64,000 nucleotides of DNA from an uncultured Clostridia bacterium (GTDB taxonomy: Bacteria > Bacillota > Clostridia > Christensenellales > UBA1242). The stretch's first letter is position 1. Each line of letters starts with the position of its first letter. The notes below the pieces were generated by a model. It saw nothing but the letters and a program-made list of their open reading frames with translations, searched no databases and was not told where the DNA came from. The DNA lies in assembly GCA_944382715.1 (NCBI GenBank), contig CALWNC010000004.1, forward strand, positions 51,960 to 115,959, read 5' to 3'. Below are positions 43,219-53,059 of this stretch, in pieces. Both the position numbers and the translations under genes were made by a program.

Positions 43219-44435
43219 TACACCACCGATACAGATAAAATCAGAAGATAGATAAAGACAAATAAACACATAAATACACCTACTAAAACGGCTATGAAAT
43301 ATGAAAGACCACTTGAAATTGTTTCAAAATAGTCTGCAAAGCTATTATTGCCAATAAAAGAAACAATAATTGACAAGATTTTTAGCATAAATGTTAAAAT
43401 AAAACACAATAAAATTGGTTTAACTATCATAAAAATTATTACCAAAATTCCACATATGCCAAAGGAGTTTTTGATTAATACTGAACATGTATGTATAAAG
43501 TCAAAACCATCAGACAAATAACCTCCAAGAACTGGAATATAACTTTTAATCGCAAATTTTGTAAGTCTATAATTTACTCCGTCTGAAAGTCCTGAAGAAA
43601 CAATATTTATACTTGAGAAAAGTCCAAAAACTGCAAAAAATGCTATAATTATATATTTAAATAATGATTTTAGGGTGGAAATAAGTTTAGAAAATCTATT
43701 TTTTGCAAAAACCAAACTTACTATGGAAAGAAGTAATATTGAAACCACAATTGGCATCAATATATACACAAATATATAACTTCCAGTCTGCAGTAAAAAT
43801 GCCGATAATGTATTATAAACTGAATATGTTCCATTAGAACCAGAAAGTAAAATTAAACTTAACAAAATTGGAAATAGTATTTTTGAAAAGTTAAATAGCT
43901 TATTTATTGTATCATAAATAGTAACTAAAATATCTTTTGATAGTGAAAGAAGCATTAAAGCAATAATTATAGTAAATATTATTTTAACAATCTTTTTAAT
44001 GTCGCCATATTTATCCACACAAAAGTTATTAAAAATTTCAAATACTATTATTATTGCAAATATACTAAACATAAAAGTAAAAAGAGATTTTAAATTGCTC
44101 TTTATAAAACTCACTACCCCATCTATGAGCGAATCATATTCATCAAAGTACTCACCGGATAAAATTAAATTTACAATTTCAGAAAACGAATAGGAATCAA
44201 ACAAACTTATGTTGAAATCATTCTCGATAAATGAATCAAGCTCTGTTGAATCAATATCACCTAAAATATTGTCAATATTTTCTTCAAATTCTTTCTCTAT
44301 TTCACTACTTGAATTATCATTTTCAGCAAAGGCAACTCTATAACTATTATTTGAAATGGCAAATATAAAACTTATGACAAGAATGAAAATAATAATGTAA
44401 GTAAGCTTTTTATAACTGGGATTGCCATTCCACAT
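43218..44435 (-). CDS. spoIIIAE: Stage III sporulation protein AE
   Basis: 405 residues. N-terminal signal-like helix (YIIIFILVISFIFAI), acidic extracytoplasmic region (~residues 38-110), then at least eight membrane helices. SYIPVLGGYLSDGFDFIHTC and ISSGLSYFIAVLVGVF are family-typical. AE, with AC and AD, forms the membrane core of the channel export apparatus. It overlaps the end of AD by 64 bp; GGGAGGG lies 11 bp before the ATG. Confidence 0.92.
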   Translation of the reverse strand: MWNGNPSYKKLTYIIIFILVISFIFAISNNSYRVAFAENDNSSSEIEKEFEENIDNILGDIDSTELDSFIENDFNISLFDSYSFSEIVNLILSGEYFDEYDSLIDGVVSFIKSNLKSLFTFMFSIFAIIIVFEIFNNFCVDKYGDIKKIVKIIFTIIIALMLLSLSKDILVTIYDTINKLFNFSKILFPILLSLILLSGSNGTYSVYNTLSAFLLQTGSYIFVYILMPIVVSILLLSIVSLVFAKNRFSKLISTLKSLFKYIIIAFFAVFGLFSSINIVSSGLSDGVNYRLTKFAIKSYIPVLGGYLSDGFDFIHTCSVLIKNSFGICGILVIIFMIVKPILLCFILTFMLKILSIIVSFIGNNSFADYFETISSGLSYFIAVLVGVFMCLFVFIYLLILSVSVV

Positions 44436-44755
44436 ATAACAATTTTCCCTCCCAATATAACCTTTGATGCTACTATTTTATTGCCAAAATCTTCTGCAAT
44501 GTCGGCAGTAAATTCTGTTATATAACCCACGCCGATTATCTTAAAAACTAATGAAAAATATTCATAGTCAATATTTGTAAGATTATGTAGTTCTAAAAAA
44601 TATGTTAAAATCGTGGTAAGCTCTTCAACGCAAAATAAAAATATTAATACCCCACCTGCAATACTTACAAAGTGACTTAGTTCCACATTATAATTTTTTA
44701 TTGCCGATGAGATAAAAATTGAAATTAGTGCTATAATCGCAATTTTTATTATCAT
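44372..44755 (-). CDS. spoIIIAD: Stage III sporulation protein AD
   Basis: 127 residues with about four membrane segments. VSIAGGVLIFLFCVEEL and IIGVGYITEFTADIAEDFGNKIVASKVILGGKIVI are typical of SpoIIIAD. Membrane component of the SpoIIIA-SpoIIQ channel. In order between AC and AE as usual. Confidence 0.93.
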   Translation of the reverse strand: MIIKIAIIALISIFISSAIKNYNVELSHFVSIAGGVLIFLFCVEELTTILTYFLELHNLTNIDYEYFSLVFKIIGVGYITEFTADIAEDFGNKIVASKVILGGKIVICGMAIPVIKSLLTLLFSFLS

Positions 44756-44785
44756 TATACACCTAAATTTATTTTATTTGCGTTT

Positions 44786-44983
44786 TTAATAAAGTTCAAA
44801 TAACGTTTTAATTGTGTCAAAAAGATTACTTACCATCGTTAGCACAATTACTAAAATTATTACCAAACCTGCAAGTCCACTCAAAGTTGCTAAATCACCT
44901 CGACCTTGATGCTGAAATAATTGACAAATTACAGTAGTTAATATGCCAATTGCACCAATTTTAAATAATACCGAAACGTCCAT
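44786..44983 (-). CDS. spoIIIAC: Stage III sporulation protein AC
   Basis: 65 residues, two membrane segments; family length is ~65-68. FKIGAIGILTTVICQLFQHQGRGDLATLSGLAG matches the family throughout (the QxGR(G/D) loop lies between helices). 5 bp after AB upstream. Confidence 0.93.
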   Translation of the reverse strand: MDVSVLFKIGAIGILTTVICQLFQHQGRGDLATLSGLAGLVIILVIVLTMVSNLFDTIKTLFELY

Positions 44984-44988
44984 CTAAC

Positions 44989-45474
44989 TCACCATACCAA
45001 AATTGAAATTACTGCACCAACATATAGTGCAACCTTTAAAAATAAGTCTGTTTTTGTTTTTAAATTATTTGCATATTCTAAAACTTTGCCATCTAAGAAG
45101 TTTATAAATGTACTTATTTTTTCTGTTTCAAAAATGTATTCATTACTTCCTAAGCCAACTAAAAAACTATAAATTACAAAAGAAATTTGTTTGTCTGAAA
45201 TTGATTTTTCTATATTTTCTTGACTAATTTCATATATTTCGCCTTTTTTTTGAAATATTTGCATAAATTTTGCATTTTTATTTTCGTTCAGTAAAATATA
45301 ACTATCAATAATTTCAACTAGATTATTTTTAAATAGATTAATGTTTGACTTTAAAAATTCTGAGAAATTTTTAAGATAAATCAAAAAATCATATTCACTT
45401 TTTAACTTTTTCTTATAGATCTGTCCAATAAAAAAACTCACGGACATTATAATTAACACCAAAACAAGTTTCAT
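44989..45474 (-). CDS. spoIIIAB: Stage III sporulation protein AB
   Basis: 161 residues: N-terminal membrane helix (MKLVLVLIIMSVSFFIGQIY), a helical soluble part similar to GspF-type T2SS proteins, and a C-terminal helix (VALYVGAVISILVW). SFVIYSFLVGLGSNEYIFE has the usual L-x-x-LG-x-S/N spacing. Overlaps AA by 4 bp. Confidence 0.9.
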   Translation of the reverse strand: MKLVLVLIIMSVSFFIGQIYKKKLKSEYDFLIYLKNFSEFLKSNINLFKNNLVEIIDSYILLNENKNAKFMQIFQKKGEIYEISQENIEKSISDKQISFVIYSFLVGLGSNEYIFETEKISTFINFLDGKVLEYANNLKTKTDLFLKVALYVGAVISILVW

Positions 45475-46382
45475 TGCAAATACGGAACATATAAAACTCT
45501 CAAATTTTCATCAAAAATGCCATCAATTGTTCCTACTCCATTTCTATTTGAAAGAGCTATAAATCTATCAAAGCATTTTTCTCTTAAAAGTTCATCAAAA
45601 AATTTTTTTAACTTTAAATCCTGTACTCCACTTGCATGAGCAGTTGCAATCACCTTAACTCCTGAGCGTATTGCCTGTTTTATGGACATGATATCTTTTT
45701 CATCACCAATTTCATCTGTAACTATTACGCTAGGTGACATCGTTTTTATTGCTTCTTTAAATGCAATTGATTTTTCGCAACCTGAAAGTATATCTGTTGT
45801 TTTGCCAACATCAAGTTCCTTACCACCTCCAGCAATTTCAAATCTCTCATCAACTACTAAAATATTGTTAATATTTTTCTCATTTGAAAGTTTGTATACA
45901 ATGTCCCTTACCAATGTAGTTTTTCCTTGACCCGGAGGAGAAATAATCAAAGTGTTTTTTACAACTTTATTTTGACATATAAAATCAATTACTTTTTCTG
46001 AGCAGTTTAGAACTTGATGAGCAATTCTAATATTGAGCGATGTAATATTTTTTATTGTAAGGATTTGGTCATTATTATAAACCACAGTACCACAAACTCC
46101 TATTCTAATACCAGCTTCTGCCTGAATATAACAGTGTTTTATTTCATCGTTATACGCATATATTGACTGCTTAGTTGCTACAGTCACTATAAAGTTAATT
46201 AACTCACTATTTGCATAAATAATTTTAGAATTGTAGTTTGCATTTTCGACCAAAACTTCATAGTTCCCTCTATAATTAATCATTATTGGCTTGTTAAGTC
46301 TTATTCTTATTTCATAAACATAGTCCATTAAATAATTTTTTGCAATTATATCTAAAAGCCAATTAGGAAGTATTTTGAGCAT
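45471..46382 (-). CDS. spoIIIAA: Stage III sporulation protein AA (secretion-type ATPase)
   Basis: 303 residues. Walker A ISPPGQGKTTLVRDI (~residues 148-162), Walker B VIVTDEIG, and RIRLNKPI near the N-terminus. SpoIIIAA is the mother-cell ATPase that powers the SpoIIIA-SpoIIQ channel; it resembles GspE-type ATPases. First gene of the eight-gene operon; a GGAGGG ribosome site lies before the ATG. TGTCAAA at 46410-46416 matches a 0A box but can be chance. Confidence 0.95.
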   Translation of the reverse strand: MLKILPNWLLDIIAKNYLMDYVYEIRIRLNKPIMINYRGNYEVLVENANYNSKIIYANSELINFIVTVATKQSIYAYNDEIKHCYIQAEAGIRIGVCGTVVYNNDQILTIKNITSLNIRIAHQVLNCSEKVIDFICQNKVVKNTLIISPPGQGKTTLVRDIVYKLSNEKNINNILVVDERFEIAGGGKELDVGKTTDILSGCEKSIAFKEAIKTMSPSVIVTDEIGDEKDIMSIKQAIRSGVKVIATAHASGVQDLKLKKFFDELLREKCFDRFIALSNRNGVGTIDGIFDENLRVLYVPYLQ

Positions 46383-46438
46383 ATTATTTCCCTCCTGCTA
46401 AATCCTATTTGTCAAAAACATTAATTATGTAAAATACG

Positions 46439-46473
46439 CAAAAAAAAATATGCCGTTTTTTGGCATATTTTTT
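46439..46473 (-). terminator. Terminator after efp
   Basis: AAATATGCC/GGCATATTT stem with T-runs on both sides, about 6 bp past the efp stop and upstream of spoIIIAA. Confidence 0.8.
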
Positions 46474-46478
46474 ACTAA

Positions 46479-47036
46479 TTAAACTCTTGACATATATGTT
46501 CCAGTTCTAGTATCAATTCTAATGGTATCACCATTGTTGACAAAGAGTGGAACTTGAAGAACTAAACCTGTTTCAAGTTTTGCTGGCTTATTTCCAGCTT
46601 TAGATGTATCACCTTGAACTCCCGGCTCACATTCAACAATTTTTAATTCAACAAAATTAGGTGGTTCAACACTAAATGCTTCACCTTTATAAAACTGAAT
46701 TGTAACGTCCATATTTTCAACGATATATTGAAGAGCATCTTCAACTTGTGATTTATTGAGAGGCAACTGCTCATATGTTTCATTGTCCATAAAGTAATAT
46801 AAGTCACCATCACTATAAAGATATTGCATTTGCTTTCTTTCAATTTGAACTTTTTCAAACTTTGTAACTGGGTTAAATGTAAGTTCAATTACCTGTCCTG
46901 TAATAACATTTTTAAGTTTTGTTCTAACGAAAGCTGCACCCTTACCCGGTTTAACGTGTAAAAAGTCTACAACTACATACACTTTACCCTCGTATTCAAA
47001 TGTAACACCCTTTCTTAAATCTCCTGCTGTAATCAT
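46479..47036 (-). CDS. efp: Elongation factor P
   Basis: 185 residues, three beta-barrel domains. EF-P stimulates peptide bond formation at poly-Pro stalls. The tip loop reads [17 protein letters not shown] with Lys at the usual modification site; the C-terminal [17 protein letters not shown] is typical. GGAGG lies before the ATG. Transcribed apart from spoIIIA by a terminator. Confidence 0.97.
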   Translation of the reverse strand: MITAGDLRKGVTFEYEGKVYVVVDFLHVKPGKGAAFVRTKLKNVITGQVIELTFNPVTKFEKVQIERKQMQYLYSDGDLYYFMDNETYEQLPLNKSQVEDALQYIVENMDVTIQFYKGEAFSVEPPNFVELKIVECEPGVQGDTSKAGNKPAKLETGLVLQVPLFVNNGDTIRIDTRTGTYMSRV

Positions 47037-47113
47037 AAATCCTCCAAATTATTTGTTTACATAATTATCTTTTATAATTTTATCATATTTAGCACTAAAA
47101 ATCAATTACTTTT

Positions 47114-47965
47114 CTAAATTTGATTAAATTTAGTATAAATATTTTTCATAATTACGGCATCTTGGGTTTGAGTTCCTGCTGACTCACAAATTACACATGC
47201 ATCAACATTATGCTTTTTCAGTATAGGAGCCAAGATATTAAAACTAGGGCCAAACTTATCATCTGAAAATGTAAGATGTCTAATTTCTCCTTTACTTCCA
47301 TATTCAATTTTAGAAAAATGAATATGTATTTTATTATATCTATCACCCAAATAATGCTTTAATGTTTGAAAAATAGAATCAAATGAAGTTTCTGAATTAA
47401 GAGTTCCTAGTCCAAAGGCATTCACATGTCCAAAATCAATAGTTGGAATTAATCTTTTATCGAGTGAGCAAATTTCTGCAATTTCTTCCACTGTTCCCAC
47501 TTGTCCATGTTTACCCATTGTTTCAGGACAAAGTAAAATATCTTCAAATCCACCAATTTCATCTAATTTATTAATTAGTTTTTTTATATTGTTTTTAGTA
47601 TTATTAAATGCCTCTTCTCTAGTCATTTTAAGAAGTGAACCTGGGTGAAACACTAATTTTTTAGCACCTAAAAATTGCATTTTTTTTAAAGAAGCAACCA
47701 CATATGAAATTGATTTTTCAATCATTTCTTCATTTGGATTAGCAAAATTAATAAAATATGGTGCATGAACAGAAATTTCAATTCCATAACCTTTAAAAAT
47801 CTCACCAAAAGTCTTTGCTGTGCTATCAGAAATTCTTATTCCATTAGTAAATGAATATTCAAAGCAATCTAGACCATTGTCTTTAAGCCATTTCGGAATT
47901 TTTTCAGTAGAATTATAAAGTTTTATAAAATCTTCAGAAAAACCCGACGGTCCAAATTTTAACAT
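47114..47965 (-). CDS. Endonuclease IV-like TIM-barrel protein (Nfo family)
   Basis: 283 residues. Metal-site motifs of AP endonuclease IV: SVHAPYFINFAN, KLVFHPGS (first His), LLCPETMGKHGQVG (Glu), PTIDFGHVNAFG (Asp, His), KIHIHFSK and CVICESAG (Glu). All ligands appear present, so AP-site repair activity is plausible. EYSFTNGIRI instead of the usual GNxxQ opening marks a divergent branch seen in archaea and clostridia. 1 bp after truB. Confidence 0.85.
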   Translation of the reverse strand: MLKFGPSGFSEDFIKLYNSTEKIPKWLKDNGLDCFEYSFTNGIRISDSTAKTFGEIFKGYGIEISVHAPYFINFANPNEEMIEKSISYVVASLKKMQFLGAKKLVFHPGSLLKMTREEAFNNTKNNIKKLINKLDEIGGFEDILLCPETMGKHGQVGTVEEIAEICSLDKRLIPTIDFGHVNAFGLGTLNSETSFDSIFQTLKHYLGDRYNKIHIHFSKIEYGSKGEIRHLTFSDDKFGPSFNILAPILKKHNVDACVICESAGTQTQDAVIMKNIYTKFNQI

Positions 47966-47966
47966 T

Positions 47967-48845
47967 TTATTCTCCTTTATATAAATAAATTAATGGCATT
48001 AGTTGATTTTCAAATATTTTAAATAACCCAATTATTGAATTTTCATAATATATAAAAATCTCTTCACCTTCTTTAATGTCTATTTTTAATGTATTTGCAC
48101 TAGTTTTAACCCCATTAATAAGCTTTTTTGCAGTTTTTTCGTCCACACTTACCTTTTTTATATTGTAAAGTGTAGTATCTATTGATTGTAACATTCTATT
48201 TTTTTCAAACTCATCTAAAGTTATGGCATTATTTTCATAAAAACAGCCACTTTTAGTTCTAATTATAACGGGGGTATTTGAAACTGTTTTAAGTTTTTGT
48301 GCTATATCATAAAAAAGTGTCCTAATATATGTTCCAGCTGAGCAATGAACTTTAAATAAATACATATTATTTCCGCAATTTTTTATTGTTTTTATCGAAA
48401 AAATACTTATTTTTCTTGGTTTTATATCAAAATCTTTATTTTCTCTTGCAAGGTCATATGCTCGTTTTCCATTAATTTTTATTGCAGAATATTTTGGTGG
48501 TACTTGATAAATTTCACCAATAAAATTTTGTATTACTTCTTCAAGTTCTTGAAAACTAATTATTTTATCATTTTGACTTAATATTTTACCAAAACTATCC
48601 AGTGAATCAGTTTCAATTCCAAATTGTACAAGAGCAACATACTCTTTATCTTTATTCAAAAAATAATTAAAGAATTTAGTAGCTCTTCCGACAGCTATTG
48701 GTAAAACTCCCGATGCTGCTGGGTCTAGTGTTCCGAGATGACCAACCTTTTTTGTATTTAGTAGTTTTTTTACTCTACTGACAACCTCAAAAGAAGTCAT
48801 TCCTGTAGGTTTAATTATATTTATAAATCCATCTAAACTTGTCAT
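47967..48845 (-). CDS. truB: tRNA pseudouridine-55 synthase TruB
   Basis: 292 residues from the ATG at 48845, which overlaps the upstream TGA as ATGA; a GTG 3 codons earlier is less likely. Catalytic block KVGHLGTLDPAASGVLPIAVGRATK holds the Asp within GTLDP. PPKYSAIKINGKRAYDLAR and SAGTYIRTLFYDIAQKL follow. It makes psi55 in the T-loop of tRNAs. Coupled to nrnA and rbfA as in other Firmicutes; ribF, often next, is absent. Confidence 0.95.
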   Translation of the reverse strand: MTSLDGFINIIKPTGMTSFEVVSRVKKLLNTKKVGHLGTLDPAASGVLPIAVGRATKFFNYFLNKDKEYVALVQFGIETDSLDSFGKILSQNDKIISFQELEEVIQNFIGEIYQVPPKYSAIKINGKRAYDLARENKDFDIKPRKISIFSIKTIKNCGNNMYLFKVHCSAGTYIRTLFYDIAQKLKTVSNTPVIIRTKSGCFYENNAITLDEFEKNRMLQSIDTTLYNIKKVSVDEKTAKKLINGVKTSANTLKIDIKEGEEIFIYYENSIIGLFKIFENQLMPLIYLYKGE

Positions 48846-49804
48846 TTTGTCCACCCAAGTGTTTGAATCGTATTGTCAATTAATTTTTGTTTAACTTCAT
48901 CAAAAGAACCAAAAATTTTACACCCACTAGCATTTGCATGACCACCACCACCAAAACTCTCTGCAACATCTTTTGCAGAAATATTACCTTTTGATCTAAA
49001 AGACACTCTAAAATACCCCTTATCATCTTCAGATGCAAGTATAGAAAATTTAACTGTTTCAAGTTGCATTGGTATTTCTGAAAAAATACTCATATCGTCC
49101 ATCGAAACACCTGTTTCCTTGAAATCAGCATAACTAAAAATTAAGAGTCCTATTTTTCCTTCAGAATAAAACTCTATGTTTTGATATGCCTTTTTAAGCA
49201 TATCAAATGTTTCCATTTTCATTGATTTTAGCAAAGGTTCAGTAATTTCTTCAATTGTTAGATTACCTAAAACTAATAGCTTTCCAAGTACTTTAAATGT
49301 TTTATTTGTAGCTGAATAAGTAAGCCTTCCAGTATCTGTTATTATTCCAGATATCAGACATTTACATATAAAATGAGTAAAACGAATATCTAAATCTTGT
49401 AAAATTCCAAACAAAATTTCACAAGTAGATGAGCTATGACGAATATAATTGACTTTACAAAATCGCTCATTTATTAAATCATGGTGATCAATAGCCAATG
49501 TATTTTTTATGCCCTTTCTATAAGTATATCTATATTTACCAAGTCTTGCCTCTGTTGCACAATCTAAACATATAGCTAAATCATAGTTTGAAAAATTTTT
49601 TTTATTATAAAAACTTAAATCTCCATAGAATTTAAAGTTGTTCGGGAACTCGGAATTTACAAAAACATCAACTTTTTTCCCTAATTGTAACAAACTTTCC
49701 CTTAGAGCAAGCGATGAACCAACGGCATCACAGTCAGTGTTAATATGTGTATAAATAGATATAGTATTTGCAGTTTTGATAAGATCCACTATCTTATTAT
49801 TCAT
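48842..49804 (-). CDS. nrnA: DHH-family phosphoesterase, NrnA-like
   Basis: 320 residues from the ATG at 49804 (GGAG 6 bp upstream inside rbfA); an open frame 37 codons further upstream is a shadow of rbfA. DHH motifs: YTHINTDCDAVGSSLAL (D-x-D), LAIDHHDLI (DHH), ITDTGRL and the DHHA1 Gly-rich loop FGGGGHANASGC. NrnA degrades nanoRNA and pAp. Position between rbfA and truB is the usual one in Firmicutes. Confidence 0.93.
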   Translation of the reverse strand: MNNKIVDLIKTANTISIYTHINTDCDAVGSSLALRESLLQLGKKVDVFVNSEFPNNFKFYGDLSFYNKKNFSNYDLAICLDCATEARLGKYRYTYRKGIKNTLAIDHHDLINERFCKVNYIRHSSSTCEILFGILQDLDIRFTHFICKCLISGIITDTGRLTYSATNKTFKVLGKLLVLGNLTIEEITEPLLKSMKMETFDMLKKAYQNIEFYSEGKIGLLIFSYADFKETGVSMDDMSIFSEIPMQLETVKFSILASEDDKGYFRVSFRSKGNISAKDVAESFGGGGHANASGCKIFGSFDEVKQKLIDNTIQTLGWTK

Positions 49805-50174
49805 CACTTTCTCCACCATCATCAACAATTTCAGATTCAATGGTCTCAAATAATTTAAGCACTCTTGATGATTTTTCTTCAAATTCATCGACAATAAACA
49901 GTAAATCCGGCACATTTTTTATTCTCATCAAATGAGCAAGTTTATATCTAATGGTCTTTTTGTTATTATTTAAAATGTCAACAATTTTTTTCTTTTCATC
50001 CAAATCCCCATAAGCACTAATATAAATTTTAGATAGAGAAAGGTCTGCAAAAGTTTCAACCTTTAATATTGACACAATGGTAGATGAAATTTCTTCGTTA
50101 TCAAGCTTAGAAATTATATTTGCTAAATGTTTTTGAATCTCAGAGTCTATACGCTCTATTCTATTACTTTTCAT
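49797..50174 (-). CDS. rbfA: Ribosome-binding factor A
   Basis: 125 residues, KH-like fold. N-terminal RIERIDSEIQKHLANIISKLDN and LSLSKIYISAYGD, then NNNKKTIRYKLAHLMRIKNVPDLLFIVDE are family motifs. Helps 16S rRNA maturation in the 30S subunit during cold. AGGAGG precedes the ATG. It is separated from infB by a 128-bp structured gap instead of ylxP. Confidence 0.94.
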   Translation of the reverse strand: MKSNRIERIDSEIQKHLANIISKLDNEEISSTIVSILKVETFADLSLSKIYISAYGDLDEKKKIVDILNNNKKTIRYKLAHLMRIKNVPDLLFIVDEFEEKSSRVLKLFETIESEIVDDGGESDE

Positions 50175-50191
50175 AATCGCCTCCTAAACTT

Positions 50192-50301
50192 AAAAGAGCA
50201 TTTAAAGCTTTTCACTAATATTTCCTAACTTAATGTAATTTTTTGCAATCATTAGTTTAAGCTCAGAAATTTTTGTGATGAAAGCAATAAAATGCTCTTT
50301 T
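50192..50301 (-). other. Long dyad between infB and rbfA (structured RNA candidate)
   Basis: Perfect 12-bp arms AAAAGAGCATTT (50192-50203) and AAATGCTCTTTT (50290-50301) enclose ~85 bp. The stem can extend imperfectly inward (AAAGCTTTTCAC against GTGATGAAAGC), with a small inner dyad ACTAAT/ATTAGT. It fills almost the whole gap. Confidence 0.5.
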
Positions 50302-50302
50302 T

Positions 50303-53059
50303 TTAATTAATTCTTTCTAATCGGTATGTTTCAAAGGTATCACCGATAGTAAAATCAGTAAATCCTGCAAATGTTACACCACACTCAAAACCAGCATCAA
50401 CTGTCTTAGCTTCATTCTTTTCTCTTTGAATGCTACCAATTTCACCTTCAAATAAAAGTTTATCTTTCCTATAAACTCTAACTTTGTTATCTCTTGAAAT
50501 TTTACCATCAAGAACATAAGTACCTGCAATAAGTCCAACTTTACTAGCCTTAAATGTTGCACGAATTTCTGCATGCCCAGTTACTACCTCTTTGTACTTA
50601 GGAGCAACCATTTTATTGATTTTTTCAGTAATATAATCAATCACTTCATAAATAATTTTAGAGTTTTTGATTTCTACCTTATATTTATCAGATAAAACCT
50701 TTGCCTTGAAATCGGTTTTTGTATTAAATGCAACAATTAATGCATTAGATGCCTGAGCCAAACTAACATCATTTTCGTTTACAGCACCAACTGAACCACT
50801 AATATAACGAACTTTCACTTCTTCATTTTGCAAAACTGAAAGCGATGATTTTAAAGCCTCCACAGAACCCTGAACATCGGCTTTTACAATTACATTAAAA
50901 TCTTTAAAGTTACTATCAGCAATCTTGTTCATCATATTTTCAATTGAAAGGTCTGCACTCTTTATCATTTCTGCTTTAACATGATTTTGTCTTTCTAATG
51001 CAACCTGCTTACTCATCTTTTCATCTACAACAAAAAGTTCATCTCCTGCATTTGGTACTCCACTAAGTCCCATAATCTGAACTGGCATTGAAGGTCCTGC
51101 CGATTTAATTCTTTCACGCTTATCATTAAGCATTGCACGAATCTTACCAGTACAAGTACCAACAACAACATAATCACCAACATGTAATGTACCATTTTGA
51201 ACAAGAACTGTTGCCACAGCTCCAACGCCTTTATCAAGACGAGCTTCAATAATTGAGCCTTGAGCTTTGCGTTTTGGGTTTGCACGCAAGTTTTGATATT
51301 CTGCAACAAACAGTACCATTTCAAGCAATTTATCAATGTTAAGTCCCTGTTTTGCAGAAATTGGTACCATTATTGCACTTCCTCCCCATTCTTCAGGTAA
51401 AACATCATAATTTGCAAGTTGATTTTTTACATTGTCAATATTTGCTCCTGGTTTATCAATTTTATTTATCGCAACAATCATTGGAACATTTGCCTGCTTT
51501 ATCTGATTAATACTCTCAATGGTTTGAGGCATTACACCATCATCAGCTGCAACAACTAAGATTGCAATGTCAGTAAGCTTTGCACCTCTTTCACGCATTG
51601 CACTAAATGCTTCGTGACCTGGAGTATCTATAAATGTAATAGTTTCACCATTTATATTTATTGTATAAGCACCAATACTTTGAGTTATACCACCAGCTTC
51701 ACCACTAACAACATTAGTTTTTCTAATTCTATCCAAAAGCGAAGTCTTACCATGGTCAACATGCCCCATAACACATACAACTGCTGGCCTTTTTTGAAGA
51801 TCATTTTCATCATCTACGATACTTGAATAACTGTCTGCAAGCTTTTCTTCAAAAGACTTTTCTACATTTTTCTCAAGCGTTATACCAAACTCCATTGCAA
51901 CAAGTTCAGCCGATTCAAAATCAATAGTGCTATTAATGTTAACAATCATACCTAAAAGTAAAAATTTACTCATTAACTCTGGAACAGATTTACCAATTGT
52001 TTCCGCTAAAATTTTAACAGTTAAGTTATCAGTTGTTATAACAGCATGGTCTATTTTTTGGACTACTTTAACTGGAGTTTCTTCCTTTGCTTTTTTATTG
52101 TGTTTTTTAATTGTTACTTGTTCTCTCTGTTCACTTTCATCAATTCCATTTTCATCAACATAACCACGCATCAAAAGTGCCTTTTTGTTCAGAGATTTCT
52201 TTTCTTCTCCACTCTTTTCATATGATTTTTTTCTCTGAGAAGAATTTCTATTACTTTTACTTGCAAGCGAACTAGTATTAAAACTTTCAGTTGGTCTTGG
52301 AAGTCTTGGGCCAAAACCATTACTCGTGCCATTTTGTCCCATTGGTCTTTTTTGGTAATTTGATGATCCGTTGTAATTTCTATTATTTTTGTTAAATTGA
52401 CCATCTTGGTTGCCAAAACTGCCCTGTCTTCTATCAGAGTAATTATTGTCAAATCTTCTTTCACCAGTTGGCGTAAATTTACCTTGTGCTCTTGTTCCAT
52501 TCTGACCAAAATTCCTTTGACCCTGTCCGCTATTTTTATTGTTAAATTGATTTTGATTTACACCATTTTGTTGACGCTGTGAATTATAATTTCCACGATT
52601 ATAGTTATTGCCATTAGGCTGATTTTGTTTCACTGACTCTTGTTTACTAACTTGAGATTTGGTTGAATTATTAACAACCTTTACTGGTGAGGAAACATCT
52701 TTCTTTTCAGTTTTATCTACCTTTTCTGTAGTTATTTTTTCAGCACTTTCAGGCTTTGCAACTTTAGTAACTGGCTTTGTTTCTTCTTTTTCTACAACAG
52801 AAGAAGCAGGAGAAACTACAGTCCCACTCTCAGTATTTTGCACTGGTTCGCTAGTATCTAAGTTTTTACTATTATTTTCCCCTTTTATTGCTCCAATTTT
52901 AGTTGCCAAAGACTCAACTCTTTGCCTAAAAGATTTTATGTTCGTAGCAAAATTAGATATACTCTTAGTTTTTATAAGATTTTGCATATCTCTAATATTT
53001 GAAAAATCTACTTTATTGTTATTTTCTGTTTTATTCAAGGTTTCCTCCACAACTAACAT
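50303..53059 (-). CDS. infB: Translation initiation factor IF-2
   Basis: 918 residues. The N-terminal ~330 residues are low-complexity (Asn, Gln, Gly, Arg, Ser), followed by the IF2_N-like segment and the GTPase: GHVDHGKTSLLD (~residues 430-441), DTPGHEAF, NKIDKPG and SAKQGL, then domains II-IV to the C-terminus. It brings fMet-tRNA to the 30S subunit. Start: ATG 53059 overlaps the ylxQ stop (TGATG), but a TTG at 53038 lies 5 bp after GGAGG and may be the true start. Confidence 0.96.
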   Translation of the reverse strand: MLVVEETLNKTENNNKVDFSNIRDMQNLIKTKSISNFATNIKSFRQRVESLATKIGAIKGENNSKNLDTSEPVQNTESGTVVSPASSVVEKEETKPVTKVAKPESAEKITTEKVDKTEKKDVSSPVKVVNNSTKSQVSKQESVKQNQPNGNNYNRGNYNSQRQQNGVNQNQFNNKNSGQGQRNFGQNGTRAQGKFTPTGERRFDNNYSDRRQGSFGNQDGQFNKNNRNYNGSSNYQKRPMGQNGTSNGFGPRLPRPTESFNTSSLASKSNRNSSQRKKSYEKSGEEKKSLNKKALLMRGYVDENGIDESEQREQVTIKKHNKKAKEETPVKVVQKIDHAVITTDNLTVKILAETIGKSVPELMSKFLLLGMIVNINSTIDFESAELVAMEFGITLEKNVEKSFEEKLADSYSSIVDDENDLQKRPAVVCVMGHVDHGKTSLLDRIRKTNVVSGEAGGITQSIGAYTININGETITFIDTPGHEAFSAMRERGAKLTDIAILVVAADDGVMPQTIESINQIKQANVPMIVAINKIDKPGANIDNVKNQLANYDVLPEEWGGSAIMVPISAKQGLNIDKLLEMVLFVAEYQNLRANPKRKAQGSIIEARLDKGVGAVATVLVQNGTLHVGDYVVVGTCTGKIRAMLNDKRERIKSAGPSMPVQIMGLSGVPNAGDELFVVDEKMSKQVALERQNHVKAEMIKSADLSIENMMNKIADSNFKDFNVIVKADVQGSVEALKSSLSVLQNEEVKVRYISGSVGAVNENDVSLAQASNALIVAFNTKTDFKAKVLSDKYKVEIKNSKIIYEVIDYITEKINKMVAPKYKEVVTGHAEIRATFKASKVGLIAGTYVLDGKISRDNKVRVYRKDKLLFEGEIGSIQREKNEAKTVDAGFECGVTFAGFTDFTIGDTFETYRLERIN

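Noticed and set aside
43219..43269. Upstream extension of spoIIIAF
   Set aside because: It lies inside the spoIIIAE coding end; the GTG overlapping the AE stop is the more natural coupled start.
46410..46416. 0A box upstream of spoIIIAA
   Set aside because: TGTCAAA alone is expected many times by chance in such A+T-rich DNA, and spoIIIA is normally under SigE.
49805..49915. 37-codon N-terminal extension of the NrnA-like protein
   Set aside because: It overlaps rbfA in another frame; the ATG at 49804 has its own GGAG and matches the family start.
52189..52509. 106-codon frame in infB
   Set aside because: Out-of-frame shadow of the low-complexity IF-2 N-terminus.
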